59,478 nucleotides of DNA from Azolla pinnata (Eukaryota; Streptophyta; Polypodiopsida; Salviniales; Salviniaceae), in the NCBI GenBank assembly GCA_037176905.1, contig JBBBWG010017556.1:9500-68977 (forward strand), read 5' to 3'. Under the pieces are notes generated by a model. It was not told where the DNA came from, did not search any database, and saw only the letters and a program-made list of their open reading frames with translations. Of this stretch, positions 10,836 to 22,941 are shown piece by piece (within the stretch, counting starts at the first letter, position 1; each line of letters opens with the position of its first letter). Position numbers and translations under genes: made by a program.

Positions 10836-13431
10836 TTTTACCAAGTAAAAGCCACCAGCTCATTAATGCGCCTCGAAAGCCAACTCAGAAACCTCTTATT
10901 TTATGAGCAGGATTTTTTGCTTATTTACCAAAATACCCCTACATGTCTCGAAGCCGCGACAGAGGCCCCAACTTGGAACCTCTTATTTTATGAGTACAAT
11001 TCACACAAACATCCCTCTTCAATACCCATGGACGCTCCCTTGTAAATGGGCATACATGATGTAACCATGGGAAGAAGAAAAAACAAGCTCAAGACGATTA
11101 CAAGAGCCAGTATTGCCTCGTAACAGAGCTGGTCTAATCTTCGTTGTCATCATGTGGTTATAACCTGCATCAACCTTGAATCCTTGCCTGCGAGTAACGA
11201 CAAGATCGAACCAGATCCAGAGCGTCATTTTGGATCGTGATCTTGCCAATTCCATTGTTCGCATCCGATGTAGCTACGTATACTTTGCTTCGGTCATTCG
11301 AAAGCGGTTGTGCACTCCTAAAGTTTCAATCCCCCCCCCCGTGGCATAGTTCCATTTGGAAAACATACCGGCGATGAAAAACCATGAAACCTTTGAGAGT
11401 AAGCGTCTTTCACATTAGTGCCACAAAGCCAATGATCAAGAAGACTTGAAAACTGGCGTTAAACTAGAAGGGTTCAACACCGAAGGAATTCAGTGTATTT
11501 AATTGTAGCTAGGTCTCATGCGTGCTTGCTATGAGGCTATTTCTCACTTGTTCGCAAGCCAATGCTTCAACATAACATATCATACAACCTTACAATCGCA
11601 TTTTTGTTGTACGAAATACAACAATGGTACAATTATTGCTATGCTGCTAGAAAATGCGTATTTCATAAATAAAATACATGTTAGAATACTCAAACGTATT
11701 GTACACATATTTAACGTTTTCGAGTCGTCTGTTTTCTGGATCGGATGTATAAATATCAGAAATAACTTTGAATAGGGCCATTATTGTGACTTTTGAACGT
11801 GAATAGTATTCATTTAATGAACTTATAATTTTGTGAAAATCTCATTTTCTATAATTCAAGATTCATATGAAAACGTTTTGTGATATGTAGTTTAAGTAAT
11901 CGAAGAACCATATAAACATTTAACGTATTTAACCCATATTTTATGTATTTAGCCCATATTCTACATATTCAAACCCGTGTTCTACTTATTCTACTGTATT
12001 ATATGCATTTAACCCATATTCTACGTATTTAACATATTTAACTTAAAATATGTATTCCATGTATTTATACAATCTTGAGTAAATACATTAAAAATACGTA
12101 CACACATACTATACGTGTCGAGGTTGGACCACTGGAGTTCTAAACCAGGAGATGAGTAGCAACTCGAATCGGGGAGCAATTAGAAGATTATACAATTCTC
12201 TTTACGCGAGAATATTAGTACAAGTAAACAGAGCGAAACAGTTTTGGTCGATTCGATCTGAACCTACCCATGCTTTAAGGTGTCATTTACTTCCCTCCTA
12301 ACCCCATCCGCTTGCTCCTTAATTATTTCCTTAATCACCTGATTAATTCCTGCCCCGTGCTCTTCTAGGGGCTCTCGCTTGCATTGCCAACATGAGCGCC
12401 AATTCTCGGAACCCTAAGTATATCTATCGAACCACCTCGCTGTCGTTAACCAACGTGCGATCATAGTAGCCCACCTCCTCCTACTCCACCTTCTCATTGC
12501 ACTCCGCTAATTGCCCCCCTTAACGATGCCCACTAATCTCGCGGTTAACAGCATCGAGGTCAGTGATAATGCGGCCGCCGTTCCAGCTAATTGACCATGC
12601 GTCGAATCTCACATCACCAATCAGGCTCGCCGATGATGATGATGATGATGATGATGTTGTTGTTGTATACATGTTTGCATGCTTGTATGGATGTAAAGAT
12701 TGGATTGCACCATTACACTGAATCGCGTGATTCTGATTTGCAACTGACCCCAACACCCGATGCTGGCGACAAGTCGTTCGACGTTTTCTATTAGGACTTT
12801 TACGAAGATCCCTCTTCTGTGCTCGCATGCGGCCGCGAAGCCGGCATCGACAGACAGGTCAGGGGAAAATGTCGTTTCTGCACGGGCTTCTTCGGAAGGA
12901 GCTTTCACTTTGGTCTGGATCCCACCTGTGGAAGAAAAACGCTGGCGAGAAGAGAAGATTCGCCGAAACACAAACCAACAACAAACAAATGCGAGGAGCG
13001 TCGTTGACAAGTCGCCATGGATCGATTAGGAGATCTCAACCCCTTTTCCTTTAGACTAAAGCAAGGTAGCGATGCGTCCAGTCATTCGTTGGATCTTGTT
13101 CCATTATGACGAACGGAACGGCGTAACAAGGAACGAACGAAATCGGAGCAAGCAAGTAATTCCAAGACAGAGTTGCTTCTAGGTGTTAAACCCCTCTCTT
13201 CGGATGCGATCTTTACTGCGCCTGTAACCAACCGCACCTACAGACGGAGACCCCGTACTGCACTCGCAGTACTGCGCCTGTAGACGCGACCTGTGCTGTA
13301 CCTATAGAGCGCCGGCGCCTCCGGGCTCCCGGTCGAACCGCTTTCGCATTCTTCTTGGCATTCGCAGGGTCGAACGATCCCCTGAAACGCCCGGTTTCCT
13401 CATCTGTTCGGGCGGTGCCGTGCCGGTGTTT
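10836..13431. other. Intergenic, no gene seen
   Basis: No coding region could be supported. It contains an AT-rich stretch 11770-12110 with imperfect repeats of TATTTAACCCATATTCTACG, and a (GAT)n run at 12632-12657 followed by (GTT)n. The right end would hold the 3' UTR of the GT47 gene. Confidence 0.6.
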
Positions 13432-16400
13432 TTATGCGAAGACTCGCGGATCGAGGAGGAGGAGGTGGTCGATGGAGACGTCGACGGCGTCGCGGAACGC
13501 GGGGTCCGAGATGCTGTTGCGGGGGAGCGCGTAGACGAGGCGGGGGATGAGGCGCGCGATCGCGTCCTGCATGCGGCGGAGCCGCGGGGCGTCTTCAACG
13601 ACGATGCGGCGAAGAGCTGCAACGACGTCGACCTTGCGGCCGATGACGAGGTCCCCGTCGAGGAGCACGGAGTAGAGCGCGGCGTCGCGGGGAAGATGCC
13701 AGAGGTACTGGTCGCGGGCCGAGGCGTCGGAGAACACGACGGGGACGCAGCCCGCGACGAGCGCGTCGAAGAAGCTCTTGCGCGTCGCCGTGTCCCCCGG
13801 CGGCTGCAGGCAGAAGGCGGAGCCGAGGAAGAGCGAGGCGAGGCGGTCGGGCCGCGCCGCGCAGTCGACCGTGCCTGGGAGCCAGTCGCCGCCGCACGCG
13901 ACTTGCCGGCACCAGCCGCCGTCGGATGCGTTGCTGCATTGCGCCGAGAGCTCTGCGCGCAGATCCTGCGCCCACCGGCTCCCCCTCGTCTTCGAGCCCA
14001 CGAAGCTGCACAGCAGCTCCCGCTTCGACGACCGCACCTTGCTCTGCAATTGGGGTTTTGCGGTTTATGCTTTAGGGTTTTGCGGTTTATGCTTTAGGGT
14101 TTAGGGTTTAGGGTTTAGGGTTTTGTGGTTTATGGTTTACAGTTTAGGGTTTAGGGTTTACGGTTTAAGGTTTACGGTTTAAAGTTTACGGTTTACGGTT
14201 TACGGCTTACGGCTTACGGTTTAGGGTTTACGGTTTACGGTTTAGGGTTTAGGGTTTAGGGTTTAGGGTTTAAGGTTTAGGGTTTAGGGTTTAGGGTCTA
14301 GGGTTTAGGGTTTAGGAATTAGGGTTTATGGTTTATGGTTTACGGTTTACGGTTTACGGTTTACGAATTAGGGTTTAGGGTTTACGATTTAGGGTTTACG
14401 GTTTACGGTTTAAGAATTAGGGTTTAGGGTTTAGGGTTTAGGGTTTGCAGTTCCAAATGTCTCTCATTTTGTTCTAAAATATTGCCTGTTTTTGAGAGAA
14501 TGAATGTTCTGGATGCTTCCTGTTCTCCCCGACGAGGATGCATAAATGAACAGTCCAAAAAACTGTTTCCTCATAGTACGCAGTACTACCCATCTGTTGT
14601 TCTCGAGGAACCCAAGGAATATTTTTCGAGTGCTCCTCGCTTTACGCAAGCAATGCATCGCCGGTTCTTCGGGATTACTCACGAACGGTGTCATAGGTAG
14701 GTAGTGGTCTAGGCTGTACAGCTCCAGATATGTGTATTTCACACCATGCGCCTAAAATATCGGGACAACGGCTTTCTCTCGCTTTTTATTTATTTAATTT
14801 CTTTCTAAAAACCGATGTTTACTCCTGTTCCTCCGACGCGGGAAGCAAGCGATACGAGCACGGAATGCAATCTATCGGGGGGAGCAGGTAGGTACCAGCC
14901 AGAGCTCGACGTCGGCGTCGGAGGAGGGGTGGAAGGAGGTGGGGTAGGGGACGGCGAGCTCGTCGGGGCGCCACGCGTTGCGCTCGATGAGGAGCTTGGA
15001 GAGGCTCGCGAAGTCGGGGAGCGACGAGAAGGCGGTGCCCCAGCCGGAGTCGGAGGCGGGGGAGCGCGCAAAGTCCCAAGTCGTGCGCCCGAGGACGACG
15101 AAGTGGCGGCGGCGGCGGCGGCCGCGGCCGAACCGCGTCCACACTGCGCTCCCGGACAGCCAGCCCGCGAGGCGCTGCGCCAGCCGGTCGCGCTCCTGCA
15201 GCCGCGGCGAGAACAGCGTCAGCGCCGCGTCCATCCCCGCGTAGTACGGCACGTAGAAGAGCGCCGCCTCCTCCGGCTCCCGCGTGATGCACGGGTACGA
15301 CCCCGCCAACCTCCCGTGGAACAGCATCTCCGCCGCGAACTGCTCCGTCAAGTACCTGCCCCCGTGCATAATGCATTTTTTAACGTGCCGTGAGCAAATC
15401 CGCATCGCGCGTTTTACATCCGGTACTGGTTAGGTCTGCGGGGCGAGGCTGAAAGAAAGATATATTAATGTCTTTCTTATACGTCCGAAATTTTGCCAAC
15501 GAGACAAAAGATATAACAGTGAGATGTGTAAAAGAAAGAACGATATATATTAATGTCTTATACGTCTGAAATTTGCCCATGAGACAAAAGATATAACAGT
15601 GAGATGTGTAAAAGAAAGAACGATATATATTAATGTCTTATGCGTCTGAAATTTGCCCATGAGACAAAAGATATAACAGTGAGATGCGTACCTCCTATTC
15701 ATCTAAAGTACAAAAAAAAAATGTTTGAAAAACAAACAAGAGATGCAAGTTTGGAGCAAAGAGTAAACATCAGGTGTGTGGAACCCGCTCTCAGAGGGTC
15801 ACTTAGGTGGAGTGGGTCACTTAGGTGTGAAACCAGCCTGGAGAGCCAGTCAAGTCTTTTCTGCGGATAATTTGACTTGGGTCTGGAATTATGCTCCCCC
15901 AAAAATGAATTTCTCCCCGCCGTCCCGAGATTTGAATGGAGTGGTTCTAGCAGAGAGTGAACGAAGTTTTCACGATCTTGACCCTCTTTGGTATGTAAAT
16001 TTGAACATTGTATTACTAACTAACGACGAATCTAACTTTATACGGGGGGGAGAAAAAAGATTAGCCCTACATTCTAAGCATTTGTAATCATCATCATTAA
16101 CAGAGATTAGTGTAAGGTTCTCTCAAGGGGGCGAAGAAAAACAAAAGAACAAAAAGCCCAAAGATCAAGCATTAGTAATGTGAGCATTCATTTGCGATTC
16201 GGACACAGTACCACGCGTGCTCCGGCACCAAGACTCCGCTCGCTCCTCCGCTTTCCGCTTCGTCTCGTCCTCGGGTTTCGGCCGTGAAGATCGGGCCGTA
16301 GCCAGCGTTGTCGAGGTTCCCGCACATCGCGTCCCAAGTGTCGTTTGCGCGCCTGCACTTGTCGACCAGCTCCTCGTTGAACTCCCGCGGCAGATCGTAG

Positions 16401-16873
16401 ATGTACACGTACCGGCCCTCGCATGCGGTGGCGGAGGCCGATGAAATATTCCGTTGTTGTTGTTGTTGTTGTGGTTGTGGTTGTTGTGGTTGTTGTTGTT
16501 GTTGTTGTTGTTGTGGTTGTGGTTGTGGTTGTTGTTGTTGTTGTTGATGATGATACTCGTCGTCATTATCGTCATGGCGATGGGGCATAATCAAGCGATC
16601 CCCGAGCGATCGCGGCTCCTCTTCGCGCCAGGCATTGCCACCCAGCATCGCCTCGCCGCGGTTGTGGCCGGACGCGGCGGACGGAATGCGCCGCAGGAGG
16701 CTCGGGCGGGGGACGTAGCTCTGGGAAGAGATGTCTAGCAAGGTATAGGCGGAGATGACGAGGCCGAGAGCGATGAGCGCGGAGATGGACGAAGCTATGG
16801 CGATCTTGATCTTCATCCTGAGAGGTGGTGTTGGGGTTGGTGTTGGTGTTGGTGCAGGTTTCAGAGCTGCCAT
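13432..16873 (-). CDS. GT47 exostosin-family glycosyltransferase, MUR3-like
   Basis: Likely Golgi type II membrane glycosyltransferase that adds a sugar (often galactose) to xyloglucan side chains. Three exons: 16212-16873 (ATG at 16873), 14896-15355 and 13432-14043, giving 577 aa. Junctions read HAWY|LTEQFAAE (phase 2) and VELWL|SKVRSSKRE (phase 0). Visible: a short (TP)n N-terminus, one membrane anchor at about 22-46, a stem with Gln/Pro repeats at about 110-140, then GRYVYIYDLPREFNEEL, FYVPYYAG, GRTTWDF, PYPTSFHP, FCLQPPGDTATRKSFFDA, LVAGCVPVVF and LIPRLVYA, all typical of the MUR3/KATAMARI1 clade. Exons 2 and 3 are very GC-rich. Acceptor specificity within GT47A cannot be fixed from sequence. 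Introns are unusual for this clade as I know it, and both contain repeats. Confidence 0.9.
14055..14452. repeat. Degenerate telomere-like array in GT47 intron 2
   Basis: About 400 bp of TTTAGGG units with TTTACGG, TTTATGG and TTTAAGG variants, mostly in 7-bp register. It starts only some 10 bp upstream of the exon 3 acceptor on the minus strand, so the transcribed strand carries CCCTAAA/CCGTAAA units right up to the splice site. Confidence 0.95.
15450..15695. repeat. Tandem repeat family A, locus 1 (GT47 intron 1)
   Basis: Three copies of a ~75-95 bp unit with GATATATATTAATGTCTTA, GAAATTTGCCCATGAGACAA and AGATATAACAGTGAGATG. The same family occurs in the opposite orientation at 48525-48850. 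Confidence 0.9.
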
Positions 16874-18394
16874 GGGAGCTCTCTGCCTCCTCTCAGGAAG
16901 CCTCTTCTTCTCCTTTAAAGGCCATATAGCCTTCGGTTTTGCTTTGATTTGGTCCAACCAGAAGAATGGTCTTCCCACAACAACAACAACAACAACAACA
17001 ATAGCAAGAAGACAACATCGACATCGCTGCTTTTGAGGTGGTTTCGATAGCAAGGTTTTCTTGTATTGTCATGTTATTATTTTAATATAAGCATACATTT
17101 GCGAAAGAAGAAGAAGAAGAAGATGATGATGATGATGAAGACATGTGCGGCGTCCGCTTTCACACCTTTGAACCTGGCGACGAACGCGAGTGTCGACAAC
17201 ACCGGGCCCGCGCGTTCACACTGATGATGTCTGGTGGCTCTGCTCGAATCACATCGATGAAATCAGAAGGGGGTTTGAGGGGTTTTAGCGTGCAATGAGA
17301 AAAAGAGCCGAAGGTCCGGATCTGGCTTTGAGTGAGCGCGAGGGCGATGCAATTCTCCCTTTTCCTGGCCTTTTGATGATGGGCATGGGCCTAACAGACA
17401 GAGCATGGCATGCTGCGCTTGCTTCGGCGTTTGCTTCAGAATGGGTGCATCTTGAGTCTTTGTGCTGAGCACAGACTCTGCAAACTCTACTTACAGTTAC
17501 TCTCCTTCTCCTCCTCCTCTTCTCCACCTTCCAGTTATTCCGGTTCAATGCTACTGTTCGACGACTCTTGCTTCCTGGTGCCAACACAGGCCCTTCGCAA
17601 CTTCCAACAGAAGTCTGGTGCGAAGACATGAGTCCTGCATAACGCGTTGCTTTCCATGGACTATCTTTGCATCCATCTAGGGGCCCCCCCTGGGTCAATC
17701 TGAGAGTTGTAAGCACAGGTCATGCGACCTTATATCAGGCTCACCCTGAGTTTCAAAATCCAAACTTTCTTGTGTCATTGCATAACTTGCTCTATTGCGC
17801 TTCGATTCAAGCCAAAAAACTCGGAAATCCGAAGTCAACTCCGTGCCCAGACTCGCCGTTTCGATTTTGACTGATTGATGGGACCTCGGATTGTGCCCCA
17901 CATCGAGCTTGCGTTCGAGCATTCGCTTCCTCGGGTGGGAAGCAGACATGCGAACCTTCAACCTGAAAACGGGACCTTTTTTTTGTCACTAGATGTGGGA
18001 CATTGACAATAGAGCTTGATATTGGAGATGCTCTCATCTACTAGAGGGCTCATGCATGATTGTCATGAGGCTATCACGTAACATTGTCGCTTCGCTTGCT
18101 GCCACTTGTTGGCTCCGATGACTTGCGATAACAAAGGGCATTGCAACACCATTTTGACAATGGGAATCTGCATATTGGATATCTAATCCCATTCGCTCCC
18201 CTAGCTTTCGTCTCTCAGTGTCAGTGTCGGCCCAGCATTAGTACGTTAAGTAGGCATTGTTTTCGTAGCCGTTTTCAGCGAAATCAAGGGCTTCTCAAAT
18301 TGCGTAGAAGAGAAAAAAAAAACAAGGTTTCATGTCGACTTGGGCATGGTTATGCTAAGAGGGAAGAAGATTCCAGGCACTTGGTAAAGGCAGA
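16874..18394. other. Intergenic upstream of GT47, no gene seen
   Basis: Presumed promoter and 5' UTR of the GT47 gene (minus strand). It holds (CAA)n at 16978-17001, (GAA)n/(GAT)n at 17107-17140 and a CTCCT-rich stretch near 17505-17530. No further gene was recognised. Confidence 0.5.
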
Positions 18395-19160
18395 GAGAGG
18401 CTCGAGCTCATAGAAGATGTTTCCAAGATACATGATGCCCACATCTTGTGGAACGGCAGCGGCTCGAGCTCGAGGAAGAAGATTCCAGTTACATGATGTG
18501 ATTTATTAAGGAATGAAGGGCGAGGATTACCAGTCTTTAATGTTACGGTGGAAGACAAAGATGTGAGATTTATAGTCTAAAAACGCAAACCTAAGGTTTG
18601 AGTCTATACAAGGAGGCTAGCCACCTTCGTTAGGAGACCACAATATGGTTAGTACGTGAAAACTCTGGCAGTTGGCAAAGCTTTCGTTTTAAGCACATGA
18701 AACAACGTACAAGTTTCTCCATCACAGTGGTTGTTGATAGTTTAGATCCATCCTCCCATTGTCGAACTAAGGCTCTCTAACACAAAGGCTCGAGCTCCAG
18801 AATTAGTAAGCCTCTCTAACACAAAGGCTCGAGCTCGGGGAAGAAGATTCCAGGTACATGATGCCCACATCTCATGGAAGGGCAGAGGCTCGAGCTCGAG
18901 CTCGATGAAGAAGATTCCAGATACATGATGCCCACATCTTGTGGAAGCGCAGAGGCTCGAGCTCGCGGAAGAAGATTCCAAATACATGATGCCCACTCGA
19001 GGAAGCAGATTCCAGGTACTTGATGCCCACATCGATCTCCAGGGAGAAGATTCCAGATACAAAATGCCTACATCTTGTGGAAGGGCAAAGGCTCGAGGCT
19101 GCAGGGAAGAAGATCCCAGATACATAATGCTCGCATCAGAAGATTCCAGATTACATGACC
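18395..19160. repeat. ~60-65 bp minisatellite with CTCGAG palindromes
   Basis: About ten imperfect units, spaced roughly 60-65 bp where intact, built around GAAGAAGATTCCAGATACAT, GATGCCCACATCTTGTGGAA and GGGCAGAGGCTCGAGCTCG. A loose group lies at 18395-18500 and the main array at 18780-19160; the intervening DNA is unrelated. The nested GAGCTCGAGCTC is self-complementary. Confidence 0.9.
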
Positions 19161-19319
19161 ATATTTGATTAACATTGCTCTGCCCGATTTGTCCTCTCCA
19201 TTTTCTCGGACGCGTTCACACTTAGATCGTATCTGATCGTGGAAGCCATGCAATTCCATGTAAATTGGGGTTTCTTTCATGAAAGTGAGATAATGTAGAT
19301 CTCTGGAAGAACAAGCTCA

Positions 19320-20275
19320 GGAACCCTAACCCTAAATTTCTGATCCAAGCCATCTCTCAAAAACCCTGATCCTAATTTTTTGATCGAAGCCATCTCTCAT
19401 AAATCCTAACCCTAATTTCTCTTCAAACCCTAACCCTAATTTCTCCTCAAACCCTAAATCCCTAACCCCAATTTCTCTTCGAACCCTAAATCCAAAAAAC
19501 CCTAACCCTAATTTCTCTTCAAACCCTAAATACAAAAAACCCCTAACCCTAATTTCTCGTCAAACCCTATATCCAAAAAACCTAACCCTAATTTCTCTTC
19601 AAACCCTAACTCCAAAAAACCTAATTTTTCTTCAAACCCAAAATCCAAAAAATCCTAACCCTAATTTCTCTTCAAACCCTAAATCCAAAAAACCCTAAGC
19701 CTAATTTCTCTTCAAACCCTAATAAAAAACCCTAACCCTAATTTCTCTTCAAACCCTAATCCTTATTTCTCTTCCAAAGAGCCCTAACCCTAATTTCTCT
19801 TCAAACCCTAAATCCAAATAACCCTAACCCTAATTTCTCTTCAAACCCTAAATCCAAAGAACCCTAACCCTAATTTCTCTTCAAACCCTAAATCCAAAGA
19901 ACCCTAACCCTAATTTCTCTTCAAACTCTAAATCCAAAGAACCCTAACCCTAATTTCTCTTCAAACCCCAAATCCAAAAAGCCCTAACCCAAATCTTGGG
20001 ACGGGGAATCATATAAAAGGTCTAGAACCCTAATCTATTAGCAGGGAACTCCCATACTTGTAATCGAAACCCTGAATTGTACAACGAGGAACCCTAATTG
20101 CTCATAGAATCCGAATCCGATCCCTTTGAAAACCCTAATCGGAATCGAAGCTCTGAAACCCTAAACTCTTGGAAACCCTAATCGGAATCGAAGCTTTGAA
20201 ACCCTAAACTCTTGGAAACCCTAATCGGAATCGAAGCTCTCAAACCCTAAACTCTTGGAAACCCTAATCTGGTAA
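19320..20275. repeat. Telo-box minisatellite upstream of VPS22
   Basis: First part (19320-20000): some 16 units of about 38 bp, each joining ACCCTAACCCTAATTTCTCT to TCAAACCCTAAATCCAAA. Second part (20115-20270): ~50-bp units of GGAAACCCTAATCGGAATCG plus AAGCTCTGAAACCCTAAACT. On the + strand, the sense strand of VPS22, they read AAACCCTAA, the plant telo-box. Confidence 0.9.
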
Positions 20276-22941
20276 TCTCACCAAAGCCCAAGTCCTCTTG
20301 TGAATTCTCGCTCAGAACCCTCGACGACCTTCTCCCTTCTTCTTTCCTGCCTCTGCGCGTCGTCTGAGATTGTTCCTCTGAGGTTCGAACTTGTTCCTCT
20401 AAGAAACGGGTAGCTCATGGACGCTCCGACAGAGGTATAGGTCAGAGCAAAGACGCAGGGGGCGCCTCTGCCGGGAAGAAATAGAGGAGCAGGAAGAAGA
20501 AGAAGATGACGATGAAGACGATGATGATTCAGGTATTTGTTTGTACTGCTCTTGTGCTGGTTGATTCCTTCCTAAGTTTAGTTCCTTGTTGCTTTCGTGA
20601 GAGGAGCAAAGGCTTCTCTCATGGTCTTCCTGGGAGGACAGAGAGAGAGAGAGAGATGGGAAATCAGAAGAAGAATCAGAATTAGAGAAAGAAGAAGAGG
20701 AACGAAGTTGGGATCGATCCTTCAAATATAAAAGAAAATCGATCAAACTATATACTTCCATCGATCTCAAAATTCCCCAAAATTAGCTCTGGATCTGCAG
20801 AAAGAAAACGGATGTGGAAAATCCTTTTTTTTCTATTCACTATCCCTTAATTTGTGCAAGTGTCGATTTATTAATCAACTGGATCAATGGGCTTATCGAG
20901 TCATAAGTTTAGGATTTTCTTTCTTACATTTCTTGTTGATGTGTTGGCTTTGATGATGGATTCATCACTGCATCAATGCCATGAAAGGGAGATAACCCAA
21001 GTTCGATCCTCATCGGCAGTTTTCTGACCTGGCACATAGGTGCATAAACGATATCTACATCTATCCATCTGATCAGATTCGAGAGTTTGTGTTCTCGGAT
21101 GGGAACTGCCTGGATCAAGCAAACTGTATCAGATTCATTTCGGGCTCAAAATGTGGCCCTTATACTGAGTTTTTTTACGGTTCCGCTTGATGTGTTTCAG
21201 CAGTGCATGATTAAGATTTGCTTTTGATATCCTTAGTTTGATTACAAGCCTGTTGGTTCTCTACTTATCCTCATGAGAGCCTGTAGATTCCCTTAATGCT
21301 TCTATCAAATTCTTCATCGGCAGAACATCGTAAATCTGATTCTCTTGAGAATTCTGAGGATCTCTCATTTAGGAAAGGTTGTCCCACCGTATCTCTATTT
21401 CATAGATGCTCATTGCCTCTGAGAAAGCGATCTTAATTCCTTCTGATATGGGTGTGACTATCCCATGATCTCATTGTATCTGCTTCTCCTCAGTATTGGC
21501 TCTCCATATTGTATCAGACACATTCATTCATTTGGACGTACACTCCTATTCCTACCTGTTCCATTCTCCAGAAGATGTGTCTGATGGCATACCACAGTCC
21601 ATGAGGAGGCAAATGTGTTTTTATAGATGGTAATATCTAGGGCATACTATATGTCTATTGAGTATAGAGAGGCATCAAGCTTTGGTTGTATAAAATTCGG
21701 CCAGGAAAAACACCAAACTGCTAGGGTGTCGGCCATTATGAGAGGTTACAGATAAAACCCCAGTAATAGTTCTTGTAGCAAAACACATATAGAAAGAAGG
21801 AAAGAACATGCAGATTCTATTGTAGACAGGGTTTGAGCTTAAATGTGAGAAAACTGAAGCCTAATAAATTTCCTGTAAAGCAAAAGAGAAAGCCAAGTTT
21901 ATTGCTAAAACAATATAAAAGACACAACAATTTGGGTTCTGAATATTACTGCGAGGAAGTAATGATGAAACTTCATCCAATGAGCAATCAGGTCTTGTTG
22001 ACATTAGAGTCTGTGGCAAGAGTGATAGTTTGGGGTTTTACAGTGAGAGTCAGGGAGGTTTTCATCAGTTAGGGTTCATTGATTGTTTGAGGCACTAGGG
22101 TTTGTTGAGACTAAGTTTTATCCTTTCTTTTTGTGGCACAGCCTAGCTATCCAATTACCTAGCACATGTGTCCAATGCTGTATCACTATCCATTAGAAAA
22201 ATGTGTCCTTATTATATAATAAGGCATAGTATAAATCTCTTGAAGAAGATGTCTTGTTGTGTTGTCCTTCTGTCTGATGATTGTATGGTGGATGCTTTGA
22301 CCTATGTGCAAGTCAGAAATAGTAACATTTGCCATCTTCATGTATGGGATATGTCGGAAGTACCTGCAGAAAGGAGCTTTGTGTATGCACTGGCATTAAG
22401 TTGTATCCTCCTCATTCATCAGTCACAAATTTATGGAAAACTCCTTAGGGGAATCTATTGATATCTGTGCATGTAAAATCTTGTATGGGATATTGTGGAA
22501 GAATACTGTGTGTGATCAATGGATACACCTGCCAATGAGGAGATTGTATACTATGCCGCGTGGAAAGAAAATAAAACAAGCACATTGGGATCTAGATCAT
22601 TCGAAAGGTTTAAAGGTTTTATTGATTCTCCTACTGAAGCCCATCTCCTATGGGTCAAGCAAGCATTTTAACATCTTCTCACCTCTCAGTATCAAAGGAA
22701 GTTAAAGAAACTGGTGGCAAGTTGCTACAGGGACTTTGCTCCAAGAATGTACTGTTTATTCTGCTAATGCAACTACAGACACTATTGTGCATTGTTTCCT
22801 TGACTTCATTAGAGTTTTTCACACTATATCTGTTTTCTTTGCTGGAAATAGCATAATCTTTAGAGAATATAATTTTCTAATGGAATACAAAAACATTTGG
22901 CAGACTTAGTTTAACAACTTTTAAGAGAGATTGAAGCAAAG
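20276..22941. other. Long region between telo-box array and VPS22 start
   Basis: Contains an acidic-codon-like purine run (20480-20525), then mostly AT-rich unique sequence. It may hold a 5' leader exon and leader intron of VPS22: GATTCAG|GTATTTG near 20535 is a usable donor, and TTTGGCAG near 22895 a usable acceptor. No protein-coding gene could be supported. Confidence 0.4.

Noticed and set aside
16454..16560. Poly-Leu frame on the + strand opposite the GT47 exon
   Set aside because: It is the complement of the GT47 Gln/Pro repeat, and the minus strand exon is strongly supported.
20399..20770. 123-residue Ser-rich open frame on the minus strand
   Set aside because: Its Ser run is simply the complement of a GAA/GAT microsatellite, the rest matches no family I know, and no promoter or intron evidence supports it.
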